Source: DATCJA01 sp963814955
GTDB taxonomy: Bacteria; Acidobacteriota; Vicinamibacteria; Vicinamibacterales; UBA2999
DNA: 64,000 nucleotides
Direction of reading: 5' to 3'
Assembly: GCA_963814955.1 (NCBI GenBank)
Contig: CAWFEX010000008.1
Location: forward strand, 1,054,001 to 1,118,000
Shown one piece after another: positions 48,633 to 58,128 of this stretch (positions within the stretch are counted from its first letter, which is position 1; every line of letters starts with the position of its first letter). Under the pieces are notes generated by a model. That model ran no database searches and was not told the origin of the DNA. It saw only the letters and a list, made by a program, of their open reading frames with translations. Made by a program: the position numbers and the translations under genes.

Positions 48633-50227
48633 CTCCCAACCGTCTTCCACGTCGACTCTCGCGCGTTCCGCCGCGGCGGCTGGTGTTGCGACGATGACCA
48701 GCCGGATTCTCGGGGTCGTGCGTGAACAGGTACTGGCGGCGTTGTTCGGTGCAGGCAATGCGATGGACGCGTACAACGTCGCCTATCGCATTCCGAACCT
48801 CGTGCGCGACCTGTTTGCGGAAGGCGCCATGAGCAGCGCCTTCGTGCCCACGTTCACGCGCCATCTCGCAACCGCGGGCAAGGAATCCGCGTGGCGCCTC
48901 GCCAACTACGTCATCAACGGCTTGATTGTCATCACCGGGCTCCTCGTTCTCGTCGGAATCGTGTTCGCGGAGCCGCTCGTGGAAATGTTCGCCGGCGCGT
49001 ACCGCAGCGTACCGGGCAAGCTCGAGTTGACCGTGTTCCTGACGCGAATCATGCTGCCGTTTCTGTCGTTCGTGGCGGTAGCAGCGGCGTGTATGGGCAT
49101 GCTCAACTCGCTGCACCGGTTCTTCATTCCCGCGTTGTCGCCCGCCATGTACAACGTGGCGACGATTACCTGCGCGTTCGCCGTGGTCCCACTCATGCCC
49201 TCCCTTGGCCTGCCGGCGATTGCCGGCATTGCGATGGGATCGCTGCTCGGAGGCGCCGCTCAGCTCGCGGTGCAATGGCCGGCGCTGCGTCGCGAAGGCT
49301 TTGCGTATCGTCCGATTCTCGACTGGAGGGACGAAAGCCTCAGACGAGTCCTCATCCTCATGGGACCTGGCACCATTGGACTCGCCGCCACGCAGGTGAA
49401 CGTGTTCGTCAACACCGTGCTCGCCACCGGCGAAGGCACAGGTGCTGTGTCCTGGCTGAACTATGCGTTCCGGCTGATGTACCTGCCGATCGGGCTCTTC
49501 GGCATCTCCATCGCGACTGCCACGCTGCCTGCCGTGTCGCGGCACGCCGCGCTGAATGAGGAACACCACGTCCGCCGAACGGTGGCCGATGGGCTGTCGC
49601 TGATGATGATGCTGAACGTGCCGGCGACAGCGGGGCTTCTGGTGTTGGCCGTTCCGATCGTGCGCGTGATTTTCGAGCGCAGCGCGTTCACGGCCGCTGA
49701 TACGGCTGCCACCGCTGCTGCCCTCCAGTTCTACGCGCTCGGTCTGGTTGGCTATTCGGTCGTTCGAATCGCATCGCCGGTGTTCTACGCGCTCGGCGAA
49801 AACCGAACGCCGGTCAAAGTGAGCGTCGCCACCGTCGCGGTCAATGCGGCGCTGAACATCGTCCTGGTCCGGTTCATTGGCTACCGCGGTCTTGCGCTTG
49901 GAACGTCGGTTGCGGCGCTTTTCAATGCGGCGCTCCTCATGTTTCTCCTGCGGCGGCGGCTCGGCGGCCTGGATGGGCGGCGAGTTGCTGAGCTCGTTTG
50001 TGCGAATCATGATTGCGTCGATCGTCATGGCGGTGGCGGTCGCACTGGTGGACTCGGCAGGCGCCACCTGGCTGGCTGGCAACGCTCTGTCCCGGCAGAT
50101 TGTCCGTCTCGGAGCCTCGATCATGGTCGCGCTCGCGGTGCTCGCTGCCGCCGCGCATATCCTCCACATCCCCGAGTTTCGCGAAGGTGTCGCATTGGTC
50201 ACGCGAAAGCTGGGAAGACGAACCTGA
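48622..50227 (+). CDS. murJ: Lipid II flippase MurJ, frameshifted near the C-terminus
   Basis: Start taken as TTG 48622 within the yqeY end, giving APNSQPSSTSTLARSAAAAG; an ATG at 48580 is possible. MOP-superfamily flippase with fourteen expected helices: SRILGVVREQVLAALFG, AYRIPNLVRDLFAEGAMSSA, LNYAFRLMYLPIGLFGI and the duplicated halves are clear. After LLRRRLGGLDG the frame is lost; the true end (GGELLSSFVRIMIASIVMAV, ending LVTRKLGRRT) lies one frame over and stops at 50227. Extra base near GGGCGGCGAG (49975-49984). Uncorrected, the first frame runs straight into the following MFS gene, giving a false 743-residue fusion. Confidence 0.85.
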
Positions 50228-50235
50228 AGGAAGTC

Positions 50236-51431
50236 GTGCCACAAGACGCCGTTGAGATGAAACGCCCTCTAGGACTGCACCCCACGGTGCTGCTGATGGC
50301 AGGTACGCATTTTCTCGTTGACGGGTTCAGCAACATCTACGCTCCACTGCTTCCGCTGCTCATCCCCCACCTGAGCCTGTCGCTGGCTGCGGCCGGAACG
50401 TTACAGATGTGTTTTCTGATGGCGAATTCAGTATCTCAGCTCGCGTTCGGTCACATCGCCGACCGGTGGCGCCCGAGAGCGCTGCTCATCGCCGGCCCTC
50501 TCTTCACCGTGACGCTGCTGCCACTCATCGGTCTTGCTTCGACGCCCGTCGCGCTCGGCGTCATCCTGACGGTCGGCGGTCTCGGCGCGGCCGCCTTTCA
50601 TCCACCGGCGGCGGCGTTGGTCCATCGGCTGGCAGGCACTCGTCAGGGGTACGCGATGTCGTTTCACATCACTGGCGGCTCGCTTGGTTTTTCACTTGGG
50701 CCGCTCGTTTTTGCACCGTTCGCGGAGCGCTATGGGCTGGTCTGGATACCGCTCCTGGTGCTTCCGGCGCTTGCGGTGCTGGCGTCGTTCTGCGCAGAGT
50801 GCCGACGATGAGCCATCTAACCGATCAGGGGCGTCCGGCGGTTTCGTGCCCTGGCGCCATACCGAAAACCGCTCACGCTTCTGTACATAACGGTGGTGCA
50901 TGCGCACGCTGGCCGCTTTGAGCTTCGCCACGTTCATGCCGGTCATGTTGACTCGGCGTGGCATGTCGGTCGCCGAGGCAGGAACTGTCAGTGCGGTTTA
51001 TCTGTTCGTCAGCAGCGTCGGTGGTTTCCTCGGCGGGCCGCTCGCGGATCGATGGGGTGCGCGAAACGTCATCCTCTGGTCGCTCGTTATTGCGGTTCCA
51101 TTTCTGGCCATCGCACCAACTCAGGCAGGATGGCAATTCGTGGTGCTCGTGTCGGTTGGGGGGTGCCTGCTGCAGTCGACGTTGCCGGTCAACGTCACGT
51201 TCGGCCAGATGATTGCCCCAATCAGCGCCGCGACCGTGTCGTCACTGATGATGGGCTTCGCGTGGGGAATGGGAGGGGTGGCTGTGCCGTTCGTGGGAAT
51301 CCTTGCCGATCGGCATTGGCATCGAACGAACACTGACGGCGATGGCGTTCATGCCGCTGCTCGCCGCCCTATGCGCGATACCGCTTCCGACCGGTAAACT
51401 CGGGCACACGCCTGCACGTCCGCCGATATAG
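50236..51431 (+). pseudogene. MFS transporter (fosmidomycin-resistance-like), multiply frameshifted
   Basis: The N-terminal half starts at GTG 50236 (GAAGGA upstream) or ATG 50257 and reads GLHPTVLLMAGTHFLVDGFS, FGHIADRWRPRALL, GGLGAAAFHPPAAALVHRLA and SLGFSLGPLVFA, like Fsr-type efflux proteins. It breaks near 50800. A linker fits two other frames (RVPTMSHLTDQGRPA, then APYRKPLTLLYITVV), and the C-terminal half from 50900 reads RTLAALSFATFMPVML and GGPLADRWGARNV. A last shift near 51312 gives IGIERTLTAMAFMPLLAALC and a stop at 51431. At least four indels within 600 bp make genuine decay more likely here than elsewhere. Confidence 0.7.
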
Positions 51432-51494
51432 GAACAGCTGAATCCCGGGCATGGATGTTGCTCGATAAGCTCCAGTTGGAACAAACTGAAGACG

Positions 51495-52253
51495 ATGCGC
51501 CGACCGTCCGCCACATCCAATTTCGCCTATTCGTTCGGACCTGGGCCGGTGACGCCTGCCATCAAGCTGCTCATCATCGCGAACGTCACCATCTTTCTGA
51601 TTACGGCGCTCTCACCAACGCTTGAACTGGTAGTCAACGGCAATTTCGGCCTGCAGCCACGCGCGATTTTCGAGAACCTCCGGATATGGCAGCCGGCCAC
51701 CTACATGTTCCTTCACGCAGGAATCTTTCACATCCTTTTCAACATGCTCATGCTCTGGATGTTTGGAGTGGAGCTCGAGCGGATGTGGGGAAGCCGCTAC
51801 TTCACGAAGTTCTACTTCGTCTCTGGCGTCGGCGCTGCGTTGACCACCGTGGGGCTGTCGTTGACGCCGCTGCCTTTTGCCGAGGGCCTTTACCACTCGC
51901 TGACCATTGGAGCCTCGGGCGCCATCTACGGCGTACTGCTCGCGTACGCCTTGTACTTTCCTCACCGCCCGATCTATTTGTATTTCGTATTTCCAATCCC
52001 GGCGAGATACTTCGTCCTTATCCTCGGCGGCATCGCGTTGGTCTCCTCAACGCGCGGCGGCGGTGGGGTCGCGCACCTCACGCACCTGGGCGGACTGGTG
52101 GCGGCCTATCTCTACCTCAAGGGTGGCACCCGCACCCATCTCATGTCTGAGATCAAATACAGGTACCTGAAGTGGCGTATCAACCGAATGCGCCGCCGCT
52201 TCGATGTCTACTCCGGCGGCCGCGCGAACGATGTAGACCGGCGCGTTCATTAG
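51495..52253 (+). CDS. Rhomboid family intramembrane serine protease
   Basis: 252 residues with six hydrophobic segments. The catalytic dyad is visible: S141 in TIGASGAIYG and H197 in HLTHLGG, with the oxyanion-side residues H74, H79 and N83 in FLHAGIFHILFNML. The WR-like L1 loop lies at ELERMWGSRYF. It cleaves membrane proteins within the bilayer; substrates unknown. The C-terminal tail is basic and cytoplasmic, with no zinc-finger or TPR extension. Starts after the broken MFS gene and converges with doxX. Confidence 0.9.
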   Translation: MRRPSATSNFAYSFGPGPVTPAIKLLIIANVTIFLITALSPTLELVVNGNFGLQPRAIFENLRIWQPATYMFLHAGIFHILFNMLMLWMFGVELERMWGSRYFTKFYFVSGVGAALTTVGLSLTPLPFAEGLYHSLTIGASGAIYGVLLAYALYFPHRPIYLYFVFPIPARYFVLILGGIALVSSTRGGGGVAHLTHLGGLVAAYLYLKGGTRTHLMSEIKYRYLKWRINRMRRRFDVYSGGRANDVDRRVH

Positions 52254-52264
52254 ACTGCCCGATT

Positions 52265-52347
52265 ACAAGTCACAAGTCACAGCGCCCAAGTCACAAAGTA
52301 CAAGGCTGAGGTCGAGGTCATCCGACTTCGTGACTTGTGACTTGTCA
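52265..52347. repeat. Heptad-repeat palindrome between rhomboid and doxX genes
   Basis: Left arm of six 7-nt units: ACAAGTC, ACAAGTC, ACAGCGC, CCAAGTC, ACAAAGT, ACAAGGC (52265-52306). Right arm GACTTCG, TGACTTG, TGACTTG, TCA (52324-52347). The right arm includes the doxX stop codon. It fills the gap between two converging genes and may serve as a two-way terminator-like structure. Confidence 0.88.
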
Positions 52348-52803
52348 TTTGGTCAGGCTGAATGGCAGCTGCGAGCCGGCGATCGCCAGTGCGAGCAGCG
52401 CCCCAACCACCGGAAAGCCGACGCCATCCGTGAGAAATTCTCCCGAGTGGAACATACCCCGCGCAAAGTTGAAGTTGGCCACCATCATCAAGGCCAGAAA
52501 CGCGGCAAGACGAGTCCAGAATCCCAGGATCAAGGCGGCGCCCGCGAGCAGCTCCGCAACCGGTACGATCCTCGCGAACAACGGCACTGCCGGCGCAGCA
52601 AGGGTCTCGATATACCACCGAACTGTGGGCGGTGCGTTCTCGAGCCACCCGTCGAGCCTGTCGTCGAGGATTGCGCTATCGAGGAACCACGCCGCCTTGT
52701 CGAGGCCGTTGAACAGGAAGAACAAGCCGAGCGCGAACCCGAGCACCCGGAGCGCCGCCGCGCAAGATCCGCCCGCTGACGTGACCCTCGCGGCAGCCGC
52801 CAT
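52345..52803 (-). CDS. DoxX-family membrane protein
   Basis: 152 residues with four helices: ALRVLGFALGLFFLFNGLDK, PLFARIVPVAELLAGAALIL, LAAFLALMMVANFNFARGM and FPVVGALLALAIAGS. This is the DoxX/SURF4-like topology (GxxxxxxGxxK in helix 1, PxxE-type LVPxxExxxGxxL in helix 2). Members are quinol-linked or oxidoreductase-associated membrane subunits; exact role unknown. Its start directly follows the cupin stop, so the two are co-transcribed. The last residues are encoded by the heptad repeat arm. Confidence 0.8.
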   Translation of the reverse strand: MAAAARVTSAGGSCAAALRVLGFALGLFFLFNGLDKAAWFLDSAILDDRLDGWLENAPPTVRWYIETLAAPAVPLFARIVPVAELLAGAALILGFWTRLAAFLALMMVANFNFARGMFHSGEFLTDGVGFPVVGALLALAIAGSQLPFSLTK

Positions 52804-53145
52804 TCAGGGCTCGGTCTCGATCCAGTCCCGCCGGACCGGGCTGAACACGTCGAGCTCGAATGTATCTTCGAGCGCTTCGGCTTGATGCGGTGTTCCCGAA
52901 GGTATGTGCAGCACTTCGCCCTCGCGAACCATCACCTCTTCACCGCCGACGAGCACCTTCAAGGCCCCCTGCAGGATATAGGTCATCTGCTCGCTTTCGT
53001 GCGCATGCATGGGGACGAGCGCACCCCGCTTTAGATAGATCTGCGCAAGCATTTGCCGCTCGCCCGCGATGATTTTCTGCGAGATCATCTCGGTAATCTT
53101 CTCGAGCGCGATTTCGTCCCAACGATGCACGCGTACGGTAGTCAT
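52804..53145 (-). CDS. Small cupin-domain protein
   Basis: 113 residues from ATG 53145, which has GGGAAGG about 5 nt upstream; a longer open frame upstream overlaps the divergent dehydrogenase gene and is rejected. Single-domain cupin: the first motif gives metal ligands in VPMHAHESEQMTYILQG (two His, one Glu), the second lies at HIPSGTPHQAEALED. It could be a metal-dependent isomerase, dioxygenase or a sensor. Paired with the DoxX gene without a gap. Confidence 0.85.
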   Translation of the reverse strand: MTTVRVHRWDEIALEKITEMISQKIIAGERQMLAQIYLKRGALVPMHAHESEQMTYILQGALKVLVGGEEVMVREGEVLHIPSGTPHQAEALEDTFELDVFSPVRRDWIETEP

Positions 53146-53177
53146 AGCCTTCCCGATAGTGCCATAATTTCGATCGT

Positions 53178-55323
53178 ATGAAGGGGTCGTCCCTGGCGGA
53201 CGTGCGCGCCGCCGGCCGGAGAACACGGGAAGGCGAGCACGAGGGATTGACCAGGGATGAACTTCTCGCTGCCTACCGCCTCATGCTCCTGTCGCGAAAG
53301 ATCGACGACAAGGAGATCCAGCTCAAAAATCAAAGTCAGGCCTTCTTTCAGATCAGCGGCGCAGGTCACGAAGCCGTTCTCGTCGCGGCCGGTCAGCATC
53401 TTCGAGCCGGCTACGACTGGTTCTTCCCGTACTACCGCGATCGAGCTCTGTGCCTGTCTCTCGGCTTCACGCCGCTCGAGATGTTCCTGTCGTCGGTTGG
53501 TGCGAAGGACGATCCCTCGTCGGGCGGCCGACAGATGCCGTCTCATTGGGGGAACAGGCGTCTCAACATTCCATCGCAGAGCAGTGCTACAGGCACCCAG
53601 TGCCTGCACGCGGTCGGGTGCGCCGAAGCAACGGTGATCTACCAGCGCGTCACCGAGATCCCCGATCGCCACTCGAAGTTCCACGACGATGAGATCACAT
53701 ATGTCTCGATCGGCGACGGCGCGACGAGCGAAGGTGAATTCTGGGAGTCGTTGAATACCACGTGCACGAAGAGGCTGCCGATTCTCTATCTTTGCGAAGA
53801 CAACGGATACGCCATTTCAGTCCCGGTGGAAGCGCAAACGCCCGGGGGCGACATCTCGCGCATCGTCGAGCATTTTCCGGCGCTTCGGACGTTCCGGTGC
53901 GACGGCACCGATTATCTCGCCAGCTACCGGACCCTTGCCGACGCAGTCGCACACGTTCGAAGTCGCAAGGGACCGGCATTCGTCCACGCCACGGTCATTC
54001 GGCCGTACTCGCATTCCCTCTCGGACGACGAGAAGCTGTACAAGACGACCGCCGAACGGGACGCGGAGGCACGACGCGATCCGATCCTGCGGATGCGTCA
54101 CCTCCTCAAGCTGCAGGAGCTGGCCTCGGACACCGAGTTGACGGAGATTCAGGCCTCGGTGGAGCGGGAGGTGAACGCCGCTGCCCAGCAGGCGCTGCAG
54201 GCGTCGAAACCCGAGCCCGAAACGGCTTCCTGGTATGTGTTCTCCCCGACCGTCGATCCAACCGCCGCGGCGTTTGCAACCGAGCCGCAACTCGAGGGCA
54301 AACCGGACACGATGGTCGGAATCATCAACGCCACGTTGCGCGACGAAATGGCACGTGACCCGCGAATCGTGGTTTTCGGCCAGGACGTGGCCGACGCGAC
54401 CCGCGAAGAAGCGCTGGCGAGCGTGGCCGGAAAAGGCGGGGTATTCAAGGTCACGCACGGACTTCAACGACTGCACGGCAGCGATCGCGTATTCAATGCA
54501 CCACTGGCAGAGGCGAATATCGTCGGCCGCGGCGTCGGCATGGCGCTTCGCGGCTTGAAGCCCGTAGTCGAGATCCAGTTCTTCGACTACATCTGGCCGG
54601 GCTTCATGCAGCTCCGCGACGAGATGGCCATGATGCGATACCGATCGAGCAACAACTGGTCGTGTCCGATGGTCGTCCGCGTCCCCATCGGCGGATACCT
54701 TCGCGGCGGTGCGCCGTACCACAGTCAGTCCGGAGTGGCGATCTTCGCGCACTCGCCGGGCATCCGAATCGCGTTTCCCTCGAATGCACAGGACGCATCG
54801 GGACTGCTGCGCACGGCGATACGCTGTGACGATCCGGTGTTGTTTCTCGAGCACAAGCACCTTTACCGCCAGCCGTACAACAAGAGCGCGTATCCGGGTG
54901 CGGAATACATGGTGCCGTTCGGAAAGGCGACAGTGGCGCGTGACGGCACCGACGTGGTGGTCTTCACGTGGGGCGCACTGGTCCATCGTTCGCTCCTCGC
55001 CGCGGCGCAAGCCGAGCGCGACGGTATCAGCGTTGCCGTTGTCGATCTGCGCACGATCATTCCCGTACGACTGGGAGACGATTGCCGCGTTCACTCAGAA
55101 GACAAACCGCGTCGTCGTCGCCTACGAAGATCAGCTCACTTGCGGCTTCGGTGCCGAGCTGGCAGCGCGCATCGCGCAGGAACTGTTCGAACACCTCGAC
55201 GCGCCGGTGACTCGCATTGCCGCACTCGATTGTCCGGTGGCTTATGCGCCCGTTCTCGAGGAGCGAATTCTGCCGAATACTTCGGACGTCCTCGAGACGA
55301 TTCGCAAGCTTGCCGCGTACTGA
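53178..55323 (+). CDS. 2-oxoacid dehydrogenase E1, fused alpha and beta subunits, frameshifted
   Basis: About 714 residues. Residues 1-340 are the TPP-binding E1-alpha: GHEAVLVAAGQHLR, RDRALCLSLG, SHWGNRRLNIPSQSS and the TPP motif GDGATSEGEF through EDNGYAIS. Residues about 375-714 are E1-beta: VVFGQDVADATREEA, APLAEANIVGRGVGMALRG, VVEIQFFDYIWPGFMQLRDE. Fused E1 chains of this type act on branched-chain or related 2-oxoacids together with E2/E3, which are not in the window. In the last 85 residues the frame shifts: IIPYDWETIAAFTQKTNRVV to LETIRKLAAY (stop 55323) needs one base fewer at CCCGTACG (55062-55069). Confidence 0.85.
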
Positions 55324-55331
55324 ACAGTGAA

Positions 55332-56352
55332 ATGGGCCGCGTCCTCGCGGTGATTCTGACGTCCGCGCTCCTGCAGTACCACGACCGACGCCAGGCTGTC
55401 GGTCGAGGTCCTTTCGTCAATTGGCGGTCTCCCGCCTCACGTGGTTGCGACCTTCGAAGAACCCCTCAGCTTTCAGCAAACCCCTGGAGGTCCGTATTAC
55501 GTCTTCGATCGCCGAGGCCACACCGTGTACGCGGTGGACTCCGAGAAGAAAGCGCCAATCAAGCTCGTGGAAATCGGCCCCGAGCTCGGCCGCATCCTTC
55601 AGCCGCGCGGCTTTGACACCTCACCAACAGGATCCTTCGTGGTTGCGGATGCGCCCCGCGGCGTGGAGCGGATACAGATTTTCGGCGGCGGTGGGCTCCG
55701 TCGCGGCGGCTTCACGCTCCCGGCGCGCCAGCGAACCGCCGCGATTGCGATTGGCCCGCTCGTCGTGAGCGGCATCGCGTCGATTCAGTTCACCGAACCA
55801 ACGCTCGTGATCAGTCAACCTGAAAGTGGCACGCTGTTCACCGAATACTCATCGTCCGGCTATGCGTTTCGGAGCTTCGGCAGATTGCGCAACACCGGCC
55901 ACGAACAGGACCGGGACGTTCACCTTGCGCTCAACGTCGGGCTTCCGCTCGTGGATCCAACCGGCGGGTATTTCTACGTGTTTCTGGCGGGACGTCCGAT
56001 GTTTCAGAAGTACGACCCTATGGGTCGCTTACTCTACGAACGGCACATCGAAGGTCCCGAGATCGACAACTATCTGGAGCGAATGCCCACGCGTTGGCCG
56101 ACGAGGCGCGTCGAGGATCGTGAACTGCCGCTCGTGACACCCGCGGTACGCGCCGCGGCCGTCGACGGCCGCGGACAGTTGTGGATCTCGCTTGTTGACC
56201 CGTTTACCTACGTGTACAACGCGCAGGGAGATAAAAGCCGTGCGATTCAGTTCACCGCCGCCGGAGTCATCAGCCCGACGAGCCTTTTCTTCACGAAGGA
56301 TGGCCGCCTGCTGGTGACACCGGGGTGTTACGAATTCGACCCGCGCCGCTGA
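55332..56352 (+). CDS. Secreted six-bladed-propeller-like hypothetical protein, frameshifted after its signal peptide
   Basis: The ATG at 55332 gives MGRVLAVILTSALL, a signal-peptide start that runs off frame near GTAC at 55376-55379. One base over, the sequence continues STTTDARLSVEVLSSIGGLP and HVVATFEEPLSFQQ to the stop at 56352, about 340 residues in all. The mature protein shows repeated blade-like units (YYVFDRRGHTVYAVD, GSFVVADAPRGVERIQIFG, GYFYVFLAGRPMFQKYD, GQLWISLVDPFTYVYNAQGD) of the NHL/6-bladed propeller kind. Function unknown; likely periplasmic or surface. Confidence 0.65.
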
Positions 56353-56383
56353 TTTCGCCGGTAATGCGCCGCTCGTCCGTCCA

Positions 56384-57316
56384 GTGTCCCTGACCGCCCA
56401 CCATCTCACTCGCCGATTCGGCACCCGCGTCGCGGTCGAAGACGTTTCCTTCGATCTCGTGCCAGGCGAAATCTTTGCGCTGCTGGGACCGAACGGTGCC
56501 GGCAAGACGACGACGCTCAGGATGCTTGCCGGGTTGATTGAACCCTCGTCAGGTCGCGTGACGGTGGACGCTGAGACACTCACGCGACAAAACGGGTCGC
56601 GATTGCGGGGACGAATCGGGTTCCTCACGGAGATGCCCGGCCTCTGGGACCGTCTGACGGTACGGCGCAACCTGTTTGTCTACGCACAACTCCATCGGTT
56701 GTCGCGCCCAGACGAAGCCGTTGACGAGGCGCTCGAACTTCTGGACGTGAGCGATCGCGCCGGGGATGTGGCGGCGCAGTTGTCCAAGGGCCTTCGCCAG
56801 CGCGTCGCGCTGGCGCGCACACTCCTGCACCGCCCCACCATCGTTCTGCTCGACGAACCAACTGCCGGCCTCGACCCGGAGAGCGCGCGCGATATGCGGG
56901 CGCTCGTGTTGCGCCTGCGCAGCGAGCGGCGCACCATCGTCCTCTCGACACATAACCTGGACGAGGTCGAGCGCATCGCCGATCGCGTTGCGGTCATGCG
57001 CACGCGCCTGGTAGCGCTCGACACGCCCGCTGCGCTGAGGGAGCATCTGTTCGGCGCCCGCGTTCGCGTCGTACTGGCGCAACCAGGCGCCGCATTCGTC
57101 GACGTTCTTTCACAGGGAGGATTCGGCGATGTCCGGACGGCCGGCGAGACGCTCTCTGTCGGCGTCGTCGATCACACGTCCGATACGCCGCTGCTCGTGA
57201 GACGGCTGGTCGAGGCAGGCGCACACATCGTGACGGTCGTCCCCGAGCAACCTCCACTCGAGGAGGTGTATCTACGCCTCCTGCAGGATGATGCTGCGTC
57301 TGCGGCGGTGCGCTGA
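56384..57316 (+). CDS. ABC transporter ATP-binding protein
   Basis: 310 residues, GTG start. Walker A GPNGAGKT at 35-42, signature LSKGLRQR at 133-140, Walker B IVLLDEPT at 153-160, and the switch His in LSTHNLDEVE. The C-terminal about 90 residues form the extra domain typical of ABC-2 export ATPases. The signature begins LSKG rather than LSGG, common in this exporter group. Cytoplasmic partner of the permease encoded next (one-base overlap). Substrate not evident. Confidence 0.92.
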   Translation: MSLTAHHLTRRFGTRVAVEDVSFDLVPGEIFALLGPNGAGKTTTLRMLAGLIEPSSGRVTVDAETLTRQNGSRLRGRIGFLTEMPGLWDRLTVRRNLFVYAQLHRLSRPDEAVDEALELLDVSDRAGDVAAQLSKGLRQRVALARTLLHRPTIVLLDEPTAGLDPESARDMRALVLRLRSERRTIVLSTHNLDEVERIADRVAVMRTRLVALDTPAALREHLFGARVRVVLAQPGAAFVDVLSQGGFGDVRTAGETLSVGVVDHTSDTPLLVRRLVEAGAHIVTVVPEQPPLEEVYLRLLQDDAASAAVR

Positions 57317-58119
57317 TGACCCGAATCATTGCTCTTCTGCGCAAAGAACTGGCTGATCTCCGTCAGAACCAAGCAGTGTTCATGCCTGCCATCCTGACAG
57401 GGGTCGTTTCGATTTTGCTGCCCTTCTTCGTCGCCATCATCGTTCCGGTTCTCACTGGCGAGCGGCTGTCGGACTCGAGCGATTTCGAGATCGCCACGGA
57501 GGTGTACCGCGATCAACCAGCACTCGCGAATCTCAATCCCGAGGGGGCGATCCAGGCATGGATCTTTCAGCAGTTTCTCGTGCTGCTCGTGCTGACACCG
57601 GTAGCCGGATCGATGTCGGTCGCGGCGTACAGCGTGATTGGAGAGAAACAGTCGCGCACACTCGAGCCGCTGCTTGCGACACCGTTGACGACGTTCGAGC
57701 TGCTTACCGCGAAAGTTCTCGGAGCATTGCTGCCGGCGCTCGCCCTTACCGTTGTCTGCTTCGCTGCGTATGTAGGAGGTGTGGCGATCTTCGCCGAACC
57801 CGGTGTCTTTCGGGCGCTTCTCAGCCCGTCTTCGCTGACCCTCATCCTGCTGCTGGGCCCACTCGCTGCGCTTGCCGCACTGCAGCTGGCGGTGTGCGTG
57901 TCCTCGCGCGTCAACGATGCACGAAGCGCTCAGCAGATCGGCGCGCTGATCGTCCTCCCGATCGCGGGAGTACTCGTCCTCCAGCTCTCGGGCGCCTTTC
58001 GTCTCACGATGCCGGTGATTGCATTCATCGCGCTGGCATTGAGTGCCGCCAACGCCGGCCTCATGTTTCTCGGCATTGCACTTTTCGACCGGGAGTCGAT
58101 TCTGACGCGCTGGAAGTAA
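57316..58119 (+). CDS. ABC-2 type permease
   Basis: 267 residues with six membrane segments: MPAILTGVVSILLPFFVAII, VLLVLTPVAGSMSVAAYSVI, ALLPALALTVVCFAAYVGGV and three more. Between helices 2 and 3 the cytoplasmic GEKQSRTLEPLLATPLTTFELL is the conserved coupling motif of ABC-2 permeases (natA/NatB, gliding-like). A periplasmic loop of about 60 residues follows helix 1. Translationally coupled to the ATPase gene and together forming an export system. Confidence 0.88.
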   Translation: MTRIIALLRKELADLRQNQAVFMPAILTGVVSILLPFFVAIIVPVLTGERLSDSSDFEIATEVYRDQPALANLNPEGAIQAWIFQQFLVLLVLTPVAGSMSVAAYSVIGEKQSRTLEPLLATPLTTFELLTAKVLGALLPALALTVVCFAAYVGGVAIFAEPGVFRALLSPSSLTLILLLGPLAALAALQLAVCVSSRVNDARSAQQIGALIVLPIAGVLVLQLSGAFRLTMPVIAFIALALSAANAGLMFLGIALFDRESILTRWK

Positions 58120-58128
58120 CATCGGATC

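Noticed and set aside
55324..55616. C-terminal extension of the dehydrogenase E1
   Set aside because: Arginine-rich shadow sequence produced by the frameshift at 55065; the true C-terminus ends at 55323 in the other frame.
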